DNA of 64,000 nucleotides, from NCBI GenBank assembly GCA_964423505.1, contig CAYREX010000006.1, positions 1-64,000 on the forward strand, read 5' to 3'. The translations under genes were made by a program, and so were the position numbers. The notes under the pieces were generated by a model. The model did no database searches, was not told the origin of the DNA, and saw nothing but the letters and a program-made list of their open reading frames with translations. Origin of the DNA: CAYREX01 sp964423505. Lineage in GTDB: Bacteria; Fermentibacterota; Fermentibacteria; Fermentibacterales; JCC-6. Shown here piece after piece: positions 31,393 to 41,722 of the stretch (within the stretch, counting starts at the first letter, position 1; each line of letters starts with the position of its first letter).

Positions 31393-31710
31393 ATGTCCGA
31401 GAGCGAAGAGCGCCTGGGCAGGCTGAGGATAGACGACACGGAGTACAGGACGGAGGTCCCGGAGGGCAGCATCGGCCGCTCACGGGGCGTCGCCGACCCG
31501 AGGAAGGTGAGGGCCTTCATACCGGGGACCATCGTGGAGGTCCGGGCCGCCGCGGGCGAGCGCGTCGCCCGGGGGGACGTGCTCCTCCTGCTGGAGGCCA
31601 TGAAGATGTACAACGAGGTCTGCGCCGAGGTGGACGGGACCGTGGCCGAGGTCCACGTCCGTCCCGGGGAGAGGGTGGCCAAGGACCAGCTCCTGGCGGA
31701 GCTGAGCTGA
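31393..31710 (+). CDS. Biotin carboxyl carrier protein
   Basis: The 105-residue product has a charged N-terminus and a biotinyl domain from about residue 38 (FIPGTIVEVRAAAGERV). The lysine in LLLLEAMKMYNEV is the biotinylation site. A flexible Ala/Pro linker is nearly absent. It is the carrier partner of the preceding carboxyltransferase and lies in the same transcript, which ends at the 31737-31768 hairpin. Confidence 0.93.
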   Translation: MSESEERLGRLRIDDTEYRTEVPEGSIGRSRGVADPRKVRAFIPGTIVEVRAAAGERVARGDVLLLLEAMKMYNEVCAEVDGTVAEVHVRPGERVAKDQLLAELS

Positions 31711-31736
31711 CCGCCTGCCCGCAGGGGGTGCAGAAG

Positions 31737-31768
31737 GACCGCCCGGCGCCGGAGGGCGCCGGGCGGTC
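31737..31768 (+). terminator. Perfect-stem bidirectional hairpin terminator
   Basis: A 14-base-pair perfect stem (31737-31750 with 31755-31768), GACCGCCCGGCGCC against its complement with a GGAG loop, lies between convergent genes. It lacks a U-run on either side. Confidence 0.7.
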
Positions 31769-31794
31769 GTCCATGCGGGGCTGTCCGCCGCGGG

Positions 31795-33090
31795 CTACTC
31801 CTGACCGGAGCCGTACTGCTCGGCCTTCTCCATGGCCTCGATGGCCTCGTTCCTCATGCCGAGCCTGCTGTACGTGCTGGCCAGCAGCTCCCAGTACCTG
31901 GCGTTCTCAGGAGCGAACTGCAGGGCGGTCTCCAGGGCCTCGGCGGCCTCCTCGTCCTGCTCCAGCCTGTTGTAGCAGGCGAACTGCGTGTAGTAGACGG
32001 AGGCGAGCTCGTCGGGGCTGAGCCCCTCTATCCCCAGGGTCTCGCCCAGCCTCTCCAGCGCCTGCTCGTACTCCTCCATGGCGAACCTGACGTTGGCCAT
32101 GGTGGCGAGTATCAGGTAGTCGTCGCCGATGATCTCCCTGGCGGCCTGCAGCTCCGCTATGGCCTCCTGCATCTCCTCCATCTCCATGAGCGCGTAGCCC
32201 TTGGAGACGAGCATGTTCGCCCTCAGCTCGTCGGCCTCGGCCTGGTCCAGCCAGCCCTCGCTCACGCCCACCTCTATCTGCGTCAGGGCCTCGTCGAAGG
32301 TCTCGATGGCGGCGTCGTACTCCCCCTCGAGCATGTAGCTCTCGGCTACGGCCTCCAGGGCGTCGACGTTCGTGGGGTCTATGTCCAGGGCGGCCATGTA
32401 CTGGTCGCGGGCCTGCTGGAGCAGCTCCGCAGGCTGGTCCGGCGACTGCTGGGCCATCATGCTGAGGACGCTGCCGGCGTTGTAGTGGGCCTGGAGGGTG
32501 GTGAGAGTGACCATGTCCAGGTCCTGGGCGTAGTACTCGTAGGTCATCGGGTCGTCGGCGTCCTCCAGCTGCGCCTCCAGCTCCGTCATGAGCTCCGCGC
32601 CCTTGTCCGCCGCCGAGAGGAACCTCTCGAGGGCCGCGTCGAGGTCGGAGTTCATGTTCAGCTCGACGTCGCCGAGCATCAGGTCGAAGTTCGGCCTCCC
32701 GGGGATTATGGCGTTGCCGGTCTCCAGCAGGTCCACCGCCTCCGTGACCTCGCCGTCGCCGAGCAGCGTCCCCGCGGCGTTGAAGAAGGTGAACCAGTAA
32801 TCGGACATGTCGTGCTCGCCCGGAGCCAGCTCGTGGGCGGTCTGGAGGGAGCGCGCCGACTCGACCCAGTCGCTGAGGCTGGCCTCGGCCCGGCCCTTCC
32901 AGTACCAGAGCTCGGCGTCAAGCGAGTCGCCGGTGGCGATGAGGCTGTCCGCGAGATGGACCGCCGCCTGGTACTCGTTGTTCTGCATGTGGACCTTGAT
33001 GCCGGTCACTATGGGCGACTGGCATGCCGTGAGTGCGGCGATCGCCGTCAACGCCAGGGGGATTGCCCAGCGTATGCTCTTTCTCTGCAT
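31795..33090 (-). CDS. TPR lipoprotein
   Basis: The 431-residue product has a signal peptide and lipobox (ALTACQSP). At least six tetratricopeptide-like units follow (for example EYQAAVHLADSLIATGDS, LDIDPTNVDALEAVAESY, RYWELLASTYSRLGMRNEAI). The protein is acidic and probably periplasmic or inner-leaflet outer-membrane anchored, as an assembly scaffold. It is expressed from a promoter in the divergent region with the L,D-transpeptidase gene. Confidence 0.82.
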   Translation of the reverse strand: MQRKSIRWAIPLALTAIAALTACQSPIVTGIKVHMQNNEYQAAVHLADSLIATGDSLDAELWYWKGRAEASLSDWVESARSLQTAHELAPGEHDMSDYWFTFFNAAGTLLGDGEVTEAVDLLETGNAIIPGRPNFDLMLGDVELNMNSDLDAALERFLSAADKGAELMTELEAQLEDADDPMTYEYYAQDLDMVTLTTLQAHYNAGSVLSMMAQQSPDQPAELLQQARDQYMAALDIDPTNVDALEAVAESYMLEGEYDAAIETFDEALTQIEVGVSEGWLDQAEADELRANMLVSKGYALMEMEEMQEAIAELQAAREIIGDDYLILATMANVRFAMEEYEQALERLGETLGIEGLSPDELASVYYTQFACYNRLEQDEEAAEALETALQFAPENARYWELLASTYSRLGMRNEAIEAMEKAEQYGSGQE

Positions 33091-33155
33091 CGGGTTGTCC
33101 TCCGTTCACTGGCCCCCCTGCCGATGCCGGGGGCCGATGGGTAATTCAGCTAGGA

Positions 33156-33191
33156 AATCTAGCCGATTCGGGGGCGAGGTCAATATTGACT
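33156..33191. promoter_or_regulatory. Divergent promoter region with palindrome
   Basis: The 12-base palindrome GTCAATATTGAC (33179-33190) sits between divergent genes. On the minus strand TTGACC (33183-33178) and TAGATT (33161-33156) are 16 bases apart, a good promoter for the TPR lipoprotein gene. On the plus strand TTGACT (33186-33191) is a -35 candidate for the transpeptidase gene but has only a weak -10. A regulator bound to the palindrome would cover both -35 elements. Confidence 0.55.
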
Positions 33192-33237
33192 TCGGCCGCT
33201 TCCCTCTGCAGCGTATGCATCCGTCGGCGGAGGTAAT

Positions 33238-33711
33238 ATGCCCTCGATCATTGCGATAGCCTACCTTCTCATGGGCCAGCTGGCCGTCTCGGCCAGCGTG
33301 GGCCTCGGTCCGGGCGAGTCCCCGGGGGATCTCCCGAGGGAGGCGTCGGTCCTCATAGACCGCCAGACCATCGTCTTCCTGGAGAACGGCCGGGAGGTCA
33401 ACCTGGCCCTGGTCTCGACGGGCAGGACCGGCTACGACACGCCGGAGGGGGAGTTCAGCGTCCTCTACAGGCGCCGGTCTCCGGTATCCAGCACCTACAA
33501 CGTCAGGATGCCCTACTGGCTCTGCATACATCCCACGGGACAGATAGGCCTCCACCAGACCTTCCGCAGCGGCACCAACAACCTGGGCACCAGGCAGTCG
33601 CACGGCTGCATAAGGATGGGCGAGACCACCGCCAGCTGGAGCTACGACTGGCTGAGGGTCGGCTCCCGTGTGAGGGTGCAGGGCGAGGGCCCCAGGCTCC
33701 CGGGCAGCTAG
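33238..33711 (+). CDS. L,D-transpeptidase (YkuD domain)
   Basis: The 157-residue product has an N-terminal hydrophobic signal. The YkuD active site appears as IGLHQTF and SHGCIRMG, with the catalytic Cys in SHGC. It probably cross-links peptidoglycan 3-3 or attaches proteins to it. The start ATG at 33238 follows GGAGG. It converges on manC with only three bases between stops. Confidence 0.92.
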   Translation: MPSIIAIAYLLMGQLAVSASVGLGPGESPGDLPREASVLIDRQTIVFLENGREVNLALVSTGRTGYDTPEGEFSVLYRRRSPVSSTYNVRMPYWLCIHPTGQIGLHQTFRSGTNNLGTRQSHGCIRMGETTASWSYDWLRVGSRVRVQGEGPRLPGS

Positions 33712-33714
33712 CGG

Positions 33715-34746
33715 CTAGACCAGCTCCGGGCGCTCCCTCTCCAGCGTGGCCACCACCTTGCGGAGCTCCTGCGCCCTGGCGTCGGACATCACGAGGGTGA
33801 CGTCCCCGGTGCGGACCACCGAGAGGCCGCTGACACCGAGCAGGACCGTGAGGCCCTCCTCGCTCCAGACGGTGCAGTCCCCGCTCTCCAGCGACAGGAC
33901 CTCTCCCCTCCCTGCGCCGCACCGCCTGGCCGCGGGCCAGTCGCCGGCGTCGTCCCACGCGAACCGGGCAGGTACGACCGCCACCCTCTCCGACCGCTCC
34001 ATCACCCCGTAGTCAATGGAGACGGCATCGAGTCGCTCCCATGCCTCCCGCTCCGGCCTCCTGTCCGGGCCGAGCCCCGAAAGGCCCCGGCGGAGCCCGG
34101 GAAGGTAGCGCTCCAGCTCCTCCAGGACCACCCCGGCCCTGAACACGAAGATGCCGGCGTTCCAGAGGTAGCCGCCGTCGGAGAGAAGCCTGGCGGCCGT
34201 CGAGGCGTCCGGCTTCTCCAGGAAGCGGGACACCCTGTACGTCCCCTCGAGGACCTCTTCGCCCACCTCGATGTAGCCGTACCCGGTGGCGGGCCTGTCC
34301 GGCTGCACGCCGAGGGTCACCATGCGACCGCCCATAGCCGCGCCCACCGCCGAGGCGAGGTCCTCGGCGAACGTCTCGACGTCGGGCACGATGTGGTCCG
34401 AGGGGAGGACGGCCATCGGGGCGGCCCCGCCCGCCCTCTCCGAGACGGTACCGGCCGCCCAGCCGATGCAGGCGGCGGTGTTCCTGCCCGAGGGCTCCAG
34501 CAGGACGTTCCGTGCCGGGAGCTCCGGCAGCTGATCCCGTACAAGACCGTCGTAGCGCTCCCCGGTCACCACCAGCGTCCTCTCCGGCGGGCAGAGCCGC
34601 CGGACCCTGTCAGCGGTGGCCTGTATCATCGTCCTGCCGCAGCCGGTCAGGTCGAGGAACTGCTTCGGCCTCTCCCGCGTGGAGACCGGCCAGAACCTGG
34701 TTCCCCTCCCTCCCGCCATTATCACGCAGTGAAGATCACTCATCAA
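33715..34746 (-). CDS. manC: Mannose-1-phosphate guanylyltransferase
   Basis: The 343-residue product begins CVIMAGGRGTRFWPVSTRERPKQF after a few residues, the GTP-binding loop. PSDHIV, GYGYIEVG, FLEKP and WNAGIFVFRAG are diagnostic. It lacks the C-terminal isomerase domain, consistent with a separate manA upstream, which it overlaps by 11 bases. It makes GDP-mannose and is the last gene of the long leftward run. Confidence 0.93.
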   Translation of the reverse strand: MMSDLHCVIMAGGRGTRFWPVSTRERPKQFLDLTGCGRTMIQATADRVRRLCPPERTLVVTGERYDGLVRDQLPELPARNVLLEPSGRNTAACIGWAAGTVSERAGGAAPMAVLPSDHIVPDVETFAEDLASAVGAAMGGRMVTLGVQPDRPATGYGYIEVGEEVLEGTYRVSRFLEKPDASTAARLLSDGGYLWNAGIFVFRAGVVLEELERYLPGLRRGLSGLGPDRRPEREAWERLDAVSIDYGVMERSERVAVVPARFAWDDAGDWPAARRCGAGRGEVLSLESGDCTVWSEEGLTVLLGVSGLSVVRTGDVTLVMSDARAQELRKVVATLERERPELV

Positions 34747-35619
34747 TCCCTCCTATGGCGTAGGCGAGGGCGCCCCCCTCCCCTTCCAGGAGCACCTCCC
34801 CCCCCTCCAGGTCGGCGACGATGCAGGCCGGCGCCACCGCCCCTCCCCCGGCGGCCCCGGAGGCGTGCGTGGCGGAGCCGGAGACGAGGAAGAGCGCACC
34901 GCCGGGCGGCAGCGATGCCGTCCCGGAGGTCACGGCCTCCAGGGTGTAGGAGGCACATCCGGGGATGCGGCCGAGGGGGGTCCAGTCCCGGCCGGCCTCA
35001 ACCGGCCTGCCGCCTGCGCCCCAGTCTATCGCGGCGAGTGACTCCTCGACGTGCAGGCGCCTGGCCCTGCCGTCGGCACCGGTCCTGTCCCAGTCGTAGA
35101 GCCTGTAAGTCACGTCCGTGTTGGTCTGGACCTCCAGGACCGAGACCCCGGGGCCGAGGGAGTGCAACGTACCCGGAGGGACGTGGACGATGTCGCCGGG
35201 GGCAAGCGGCCGGCGGAGGAGGACCTCCTCCGTCCCGCCCCGCTCCACCGCCTCCATGAGCTCCCTCCGGCCGACGCCCTCACGGAGCCCCCCCATCATC
35301 CAGGCGTCCGTCGCGGCCTCCAGGACTATCCACGTCTCCTCCTTCATGGGCGGTCTACGGTCCCTTCCGGGGTGCACCTGCACCGAGAGGCGGTCGGCGG
35401 TGTGAAGGGTCTTCACCAGTAGCGGGTACCGCCCGCCGCCGGGCAGCAGCCCCCGGGACACCAGGCCGGCCGCGTCCGTCTCCGGCCCGCCCCCGAGCGG
35501 GGTGAGAGGGGAGGAGCCCTCGTCGTCGTCGTAGAGCCACCAGATCTCGCCGACCGGCGCATCCCCGCCGGGGAGCGCCCCCCATATCCTCTGAACCCTC
35601 CTCGGGGAGGCCAGGTATA

Positions 35620-35623
<4 letters not shown>
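34736..35623 (-). CDS. manA: Mannose-6-phosphate isomerase, class I type
   Basis: The 295-residue product has the cupin zinc-binding segments VQVHPG, the ILEAATDAWMMGGL region and PGTLHSLGPGVSVLEVQTNT with Asp/Arg in YRLYDWDR. This compact form resembles bacterial ManA/YvyI proteins. With manC it channels fructose 6-phosphate into GDP-mannose. It is four bases into overlap with the amidotransferase gene. Confidence 0.9.
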
Positions 35624-36329
<706 letters not shown>

Positions 36330-36333
<4 letters not shown>

Positions 36334-37232
36334 CCCATCTCCGTCATCCTGAGGACCGCCTTCAGGGCAGCCTCGCTGACCTCGCGGGGCAGCTCCACCC
36401 GGCCGGTCATGCCCTCCAGGCAGGCGAGGACCTTCTCCGGCGTGGTCACCTTCATGTCCTCGCACCTTATCCCGCCCGCAGCCCTGAACCGGCGGTCGGG
36501 GAAGAGGGTCTCGAGCCTGTGGACCATCCCGGCCTCGGTCCCTATGACGAACCGGGCCGCGCCGGACTCGCGCACGCGGCGTATCATCCCACCGGTGCCC
36601 ATCACCCCGCTGGCCATCTCCCACGCCTCCGGCGGGGTCTCGGGATGCACCAGCACCTCGGCGTCGGGCCATTCCCGCCGCGCACTCTCCAGGTCTTCGA
36701 GGTCCATACCCGCGTGCGGATCGCAGGCGCCCTGCCAGAGGTGGACGGTCCTCTCCGTGCGGCGGGAGACGAAGGTGCCCAGGTTCCGGTCCGGGCCGAA
36801 TATCACCTCCTCCGAGGGCACCGCCGAGACGACCTCGACGGCGTTGGCGGAGGTGCAGCAGGCGTAGCTCATGGCCTTGGCCTCCGCCGGCGAGTTGACG
36901 TACATGACCGTGAGCGCCTCCGGGTGCTCAAGCTGCATCCGGGCCAGGTCCCCGGTATCCACGCAGTCGGCCAGCACGCAGCCGGCCTCCGGCTCCGGCA
37001 TGAGGACCGTCTTCGAGGGGGAGAGGATGCTGGCGGTCTCCGCCATGAAGCGGACCCCGCAGAGGACGATGACCTCCTCCCGGGCCGACGCGGCCCTCCT
37101 GCTCAGCTCCAGGGAGTCCCCGACATGGTCTGCCAGAGCCTGGATGTCCGGGGGCTGGTAGCTGTGAGCGAGTATCACGGCGCCCCGCTCTCTCCTCAGG
37201 TCCTCTATCCCGGCGGCTGCTTTCCCGATCAT
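36330..37232 (-). CDS. nadA: Quinolinate synthase
   Basis: The 300-residue product starts at the ATG at 37232. VILAHSYQPPDIQALADHVGDS is split over the first substrate motif. The three iron-sulfur cysteine regions are around MSYACCTSANAV, FGPDRNLG with WQGACDPHAG, and GGIRCEDMK. It condenses iminoaspartate with dihydroxyacetone phosphate on an oxygen-sensitive 4Fe-4S cluster. NadB and NadC are not in the window. Confidence 0.94.
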
Positions 37233-38188
37233 CCGGCGCTCCCTTCCCAGCTCTCGACGATGCCGGCGCACAGCACCTCGTCCGACTGATATAAGACGCA
37301 CACCTGACCGCCTGCAACGGCGCTGACGGGCCGATCGAAGGTCACCCGGAGCCCCCCGCCGAGCCACTCGGCGAGGGCCGGGCTGGGCTGCCCCCCCGAC
37401 GTCAGGACCGCCTCCGCGCGGAAGGCTCCCTCCCCGGCCCCGGAGAGCCTGTTGACCCCGCGGAGCATGCAGCCGGTGCGGAGGAGGTCTGGAGCGGGGC
37501 CGACGCTCACGGTGCGGGAGCCGGGGTCCGTCGACAGGACGTAGAGGGGCTCCCGGAAGCCGGGCAGCGAAGCCCTCATCCCCACGGTGGGCCAGGCTGC
37601 GCGGACGGTGCCCAGGGGCCTCCCGTCGCGGTCTACAGCCAGGTGCTCCGCCGGGGCATCCGGCCGGGGGAAGCAGAGGTCCATGCTCTCCCTCTCCCGG
37701 AAGGGCAGGCCCCGGGCGTCGGCCATCCGCCTGACCTCCTCCTTTCTCATGCAGCCCAGCGGGAGCCATGTCCTCCGCAGGGTCTCCGCCTCCACCAGCG
37801 AGAGGAAGTAGCTCTGGTCCTTCCGGCGGCTCAGGGCACGACGCAGGGGAGGGGAGCCGGCCCTCGCGTAGTGGCCGGTGACGAGCACCTCGTCCCGGCC
37901 CAGCATGCCCGAGGGGATGGCGAGCTTCACGGAGGCGTTGCAGAGGGCGCAGGGGTTCGGGGTGCCGCCGGAGAGCCATGTCTCCCTCGAGGGAGCGGCC
38001 ACCCGGAGCTCGAACGCCGCGGCGGCCTCCACCACCTCCAGCCGGATGCCCAGCGCCCCGGCTGCGGCGGCGGCCTCCACCGGCGCTCCCTCCCCCTGCA
38101 TGTCCAGGAAGCAGGCCCTGACCCTGCCGAGCCTCTCCACGGCCAGGGCGGCGGCCAGGACAGAGTCGACGCCGCCGGAGAGGGCCAC
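37229..38188 (-). CDS. mnmA: tRNA-specific 2-thiouridylase
   Basis: The product is about 319 residues if read from the GTG at 38188. The frame is open upstream through LPLTASSAL over the end of gpmI, so the true start may be a rare codon a few residues earlier. The PP-loop is VALSGGVDS, and the two catalytic cysteines lie in NPCALCNASVK and DLCFPR. GHYARAG, KDQSYFLSLV follow. It is shorter than the usual 350-370 residues. It thiolates the wobble uridine of tRNA-Lys/Glu/Gln. Confidence 0.9.
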   Translation of the reverse strand: MALSGGVDSVLAAALAVERLGRVRACFLDMQGEGAPVEAAAAAGALGIRLEVVEAAAAFELRVAAPSRETWLSGGTPNPCALCNASVKLAIPSGMLGRDEVLVTGHYARAGSPPLRRALSRRKDQSYFLSLVEAETLRRTWLPLGCMRKEEVRRMADARGLPFRERESMDLCFPRPDAPAEHLAVDRDGRPLGTVRAAWPTVGMRASLPGFREPLYVLSTDPGSRTVSVGPAPDLLRTGCMLRGVNRLSGAGEGAFRAEAVLTSGGQPSPALAEWLGGGLRVTFDRPVSAVAGGQVCVLYQSDEVLCAGIVESWEGSAG

Positions 38189-38205
38189 CAGCGCCGATGA
38201 CGCCG

Positions 38206-39756
38206 TCAGAGGAAGAGGCTCTCCGATGTCATCTCCGGCGGCTTCGGCAGCCCCAGGAGCTCGAGAACCGTGGGCGCCACGTCCGAGAGGATTCCACGGG
38301 ACCTCAGCCTCCTTTCCCGGGCATCCGCCGCGACGTAGATGAGCTCCACGGGGTTCGTGGAGTGGCTGGTCTGGACCGAGCCGCCGGCCTCCCGCATCTG
38401 CTCGGCGTTGCCGTGGTCCGCGGTCACGAGGAGCCTGGCACCGGCTTCGAGCAGCTTCGGGACCAGCCTGCCCAGGCAGCGGTCCACCGTCTCCACCGCC
38501 CTGACGGCGGCATCGAAGACCCCCGTGTGACCGACCATGTCGCAGTTGGCGTAGTTGACCAGGACGAATGCGTAGTCCATCTCCTCCATGCGCCGGAGGA
38601 GCTCGTCCGTGACCCGCTCCGCCTCCATCTCCGGGTGGCTGGCGTAGGAGGAGGCGTCTATGCCGCTGGTCACCTCCACCTGGTCCTCCCCGGGGAAGGG
38701 CTCTGTGGACTTGCCGTTGAAGAAGCTGGTGACGTGCCGGAACTTCTGCGTCTCCGATATCCGAAGCTGCCTCAGCCCCGCCTTCGAGAGGACCTCGCCC
38801 AGGATGCCGTCCATGCCGCCGGCTCCGGAGATGGGGCTTACGATGTAGCTGTCGAAGCCGTCGTAGTACCTGGTGAGGCCCACGTAGAGCAGGTCCGGCA
38901 CCGGCTCGGCCTCCCCGGGGTAATCGTCGCGCATGAAGGCCTTTGTCAGCTGGATGGCCCTGTCCTGCCTGTAGTTGGTGTGCAGCACGGTGTCGCCCGG
39001 CTCCATTCCCCGGTACCATCGCATGCGCGTGGGCGGGACGTACTCGTCGAACATCTCCTCCCCGTCCGGGGTCCTGTCGGAGCCGTAGGAGCTCTCGATG
39101 GCCTTCAACGGGTCGTCGGCCACGCGTCCCCGGCCATGGGCGATGCAGTCGTAGGCCATGTCGGTGAGGCGCCAGCTCCTGGAGCGGTCCATCCCGTAGT
39201 ACCGCCCCATCATGGTGCCGAGCCTGCAGCCGCCCACCGCGGAGGCGGCCTCCAGCAGCCCCTCCATGTAGCCCACCGAGCTCCTGGGCGGCGTGTCCCT
39301 GCCGTCCAGGAAGGGGTGGAGCACTATGGAGCCCTCCGGATACTCGCTCCTGGCGCGGCGCATGAAGGCGAAGAGGTGGTCCTGGTGCGCGTGCACCCCC
39401 TCGTCCTGGAGGAGGCCGAGCAGGTGAAGGGTGGAGCGGTTCTCCCTCCAGGTGGAGACCAGCCGCCGCCAGGCTGGGGAATCCCAGATCGAGCCGCCCT
39501 CGATGCCGTCGTTCACCCGGGTCAGCTCCTGCTTCACGACCCTTCCGGCGCCCATGTTCAGGTGGCCCACCTCGCTGGACCCCTGGAAGCCCTCCGGCAG
39601 CCCGACGGCCCTGCCGGCTGCGTCCAGCACGGTTACGGGGTACTCCGCTCGGAGCCGGTCGGTCACCGGCGTCCCGGCGGCGGCAACGGCGTTCCCCGCC
39701 TTCGAGTCCGATATGCCCCATCCGTCCCGCACGACGACTACTACCGGCTTCGGCAT
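38206..39756 (-). CDS. gpmI: Cofactor-independent phosphoglycerate mutase
   Basis: The 516-residue product begins VVVVVRDGWGISDSKAGNA, with the first metal ligand Asp. The phosphoserine loop reads SSEVGHLNMGAGR, with Ser in place of the usual Asn before the catalytic Ser. TADHGNAEQM and HSTNPVEL complete the two-metal alkaline-phosphatase-like site. It catalyses the 3-PG/2-PG step of glycolysis. The length is typical. Confidence 0.95.
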   Translation of the reverse strand: MPKPVVVVVRDGWGISDSKAGNAVAAAGTPVTDRLRAEYPVTVLDAAGRAVGLPEGFQGSSEVGHLNMGAGRVVKQELTRVNDGIEGGSIWDSPAWRRLVSTWRENRSTLHLLGLLQDEGVHAHQDHLFAFMRRARSEYPEGSIVLHPFLDGRDTPPRSSVGYMEGLLEAASAVGGCRLGTMMGRYYGMDRSRSWRLTDMAYDCIAHGRGRVADDPLKAIESSYGSDRTPDGEEMFDEYVPPTRMRWYRGMEPGDTVLHTNYRQDRAIQLTKAFMRDDYPGEAEPVPDLLYVGLTRYYDGFDSYIVSPISGAGGMDGILGEVLSKAGLRQLRISETQKFRHVTSFFNGKSTEPFPGEDQVEVTSGIDASSYASHPEMEAERVTDELLRRMEEMDYAFVLVNYANCDMVGHTGVFDAAVRAVETVDRCLGRLVPKLLEAGARLLVTADHGNAEQMREAGGSVQTSHSTNPVELIYVAADARERRLRSRGILSDVAPTVLELLGLPKPPEMTSESLFL

Positions 39757-40796
39757 CCGCCTGTCACCTCCACTCCCCCGCCATCGACCACCCGGCCGGC
39801 GACGAAGGCGGCCTCGCCCGCCTCGCGGAGAACCGACAGCGCGAAGTCGGCCTCCTCTCCGGGGACTACCGCCAGCATGCCGGCACCGAGGTTGAACACC
39901 CTCTCCATCTCGGCCTCGTCCACCTCGCCGAGCCTGCGGATGAGCCGGAAGACCGGCGGCTCCTCCCAGGATCGCTCGACGACCGCGCCGCAGCCGCCGG
40001 GAAGCACCCTGGAGAGGTTGCCGGCGAGGCCGCCTCCGGTGACGTGGGCGAGCCCCCGCACCATCCGGTGCCCGAGCAGCTCCCCCACCGGGGCCAGGTA
40101 GCTCCTGTGGACGGCCAGCAGCGCGTCCGCGACGCTCTCGCCGCCGAGGTCGTCCGGCCTCTCCTCCGGCCGGAGACCGGCGGTCTCGAAGAGCACCCTC
40201 CTGGCCAGGGAGTAGCCGTTGGTGTGGAGCCCGGAGGAGGGCAGGCCGATGACGGCGTCCCCCGGCCTGATGCCGGAGCCGTCGACGATTCTGTCGTGCT
40301 CAACCATGCCCACCACCGTGCCGGCGAGGTCGTAGTCCCCCTCGGCGTAGAAGCCGGGCATCTCCGCTGTCTCGCCTCCCAGGAGCGCGCAGCCGTTCTC
40401 CCGGCAGGCCGCCGCCAGCCCCTCCACCAGCTCCGAGACCACACCGGAGGAGAGCCTTCCGCAGGCGATGTAGTCCAGGAAGAAGAGCGGTTCCGCCCCC
40501 TGCACCAGGATGTCGTTCACGCAGTGGTTGACCAGGTCACGCCCGACGGTCCCGTAGCGGCCGGTCATCGAGGCCACCTTCATCTTCGTGCCCACTCCGT
40601 CGGTGCTGGCCGCCAGCACCGGGTTCTCCATCCCGGAGAGGTGCGGTCGGAAGAGCCCCCCGAAGCTGCCGACGTCCGAGAGGACCCTGCCGTCGAAGGT
40701 GGAGCGGACGCTCTCACGTATCAGTGAGACCGCCCTCCCGGCCTCCTCCAGGTCGACGCCGCTCTCCCGGTAGGTCCCCGGCATCAGAGGCACCAC
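39741..40796 (-). CDS. purM: Phosphoribosylformylglycinamidine cyclo-ligase
   Basis: The 351-residue product has YRESGVDLEEAGRAVSLI at the N-terminus, then STDGVGTKMKVA, VNDILVQGAEPLFFLDYIAC, GGETAEMPG and GLPSSGLHTNGYSLAR. It performs the AIR-forming step of purine synthesis. The final ~20 residues overlap the start of gpmI. Confidence 0.96.
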   Translation of the reverse strand: MVPLMPGTYRESGVDLEEAGRAVSLIRESVRSTFDGRVLSDVGSFGGLFRPHLSGMENPVLAASTDGVGTKMKVASMTGRYGTVGRDLVNHCVNDILVQGAEPLFFLDYIACGRLSSGVVSELVEGLAAACRENGCALLGGETAEMPGFYAEGDYDLAGTVVGMVEHDRIVDGSGIRPGDAVIGLPSSGLHTNGYSLARRVLFETAGLRPEERPDDLGGESVADALLAVHRSYLAPVGELLGHRMVRGLAHVTGGGLAGNLSRVLPGGCGAVVERSWEEPPVFRLIRRLGEVDEAEMERVFNLGAGMLAVVPGEEADFALSVLREAGEAAFVAGRVVDGGGVEVTGGCRSR

Positions 40797-41701
40797 TCGC
40801 CCAGCTGGTTGGTGGAGAGGAAGTACTCGAGGCGCTCGTCTATGCCGTCCCTGGTCAGCTCCCTGAGGTTGGTGACCCCGAAGCCGCTCACGGCGTAGCT
40901 GGCGTTCACCGATCCGTAGGCCAGCCCCTTCTTCACCAGCTGGTGGTCCAGCGGCCTGTCGCAGCCGGATATGTATCCGAGCATCCCGGAGGCGAAGGTG
41001 TCCCCGGCGCCGGTCGGGTCAACTATGCTGCGGAGGGGGAAGGCGGGGAGGTTGAACAGGCCCTCCCGGTCGAAGACCATGGCTCCGGCGGCGCCCATCT
41101 TCACCACGGCGTAGGAGGGGCCCTGGTCCAGCAGGAAGTCCGCCGCCTCGAAGAGGTTGGACCTCCTGGAGAGCTGCCTGGCCTCCGAGCTGTTCACGAA
41201 CACGATGTCGACCCTGTGCAGGACGTCCAGCACCCGGTCCCGCTTCTGGTCTATCCAGAGGTTCATCGTGTCCACGGCGATCCACCTCGGGTCGCTCACC
41301 TGGTCGAGGACGCTCAGCTGCAGCTCCGGGTCTATGTTGGCCAGGAAGACGCACTCCGTCCTGTCGTAGCCCTCCGGTATGCTGGGGGAGAAGCTGGCGA
41401 AGACTCCCAACTCCGTCCTGACCGTCCTGGCGTCGCCGAAGTCGGGACCGTAGACGCCCTCCCACCTGAAGGTGGGCCCCTGACCGGTTGCCAGGCCCCT
41501 CACGTCGATGCCCCGCTCGGCGAGGAAGCGCTTCTCCGGCATGGGGAAGTCCGGCCCGACAACGCCGACCACCCTTACGATGTCGTAGCAGGAGGCGCCC
41601 AGGGAGAAGTAGACGGCGGAGCCGCCCAGCGTCTCCTCCACCTTCCCCGCGGGGGTCGTGAGGGTGTCCAGAGCTACTGAGCCAACGACCAAGAGTGCCA
41701 T
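40784..41701 (-). CDS. PfkB-family carbohydrate kinase
   Basis: The 305-residue product has the N-terminal VVGSVALDTLTTP strand, a GGSAVYFSLGAS glycine motif, and the C-terminal anion hole and catalytic Asp in DPTGAGDTFASGMLG. The N-terminal motif favours ribokinase-like or nucleoside kinases over phosphofructokinase, but substrate is unknown. It overlaps purM by 13 bases. Confidence 0.9.
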   Translation of the reverse strand: MALLVVGSVALDTLTTPAGKVEETLGGSAVYFSLGASCYDIVRVVGVVGPDFPMPEKRFLAERGIDVRGLATGQGPTFRWEGVYGPDFGDARTVRTELGVFASFSPSIPEGYDRTECVFLANIDPELQLSVLDQVSDPRWIAVDTMNLWIDQKRDRVLDVLHRVDIVFVNSSEARQLSRRSNLFEAADFLLDQGPSYAVVKMGAAGAMVFDREGLFNLPAFPLRSIVDPTGAGDTFASGMLGYISGCDRPLDHQLVKKGLAYGSVNASYAVSGFGVTNLRELTRDGIDERLEYFLSTNQLGEWCL

Positions 41702-41722
41702 GTCCTCCCGCCTTTCCGGCGC

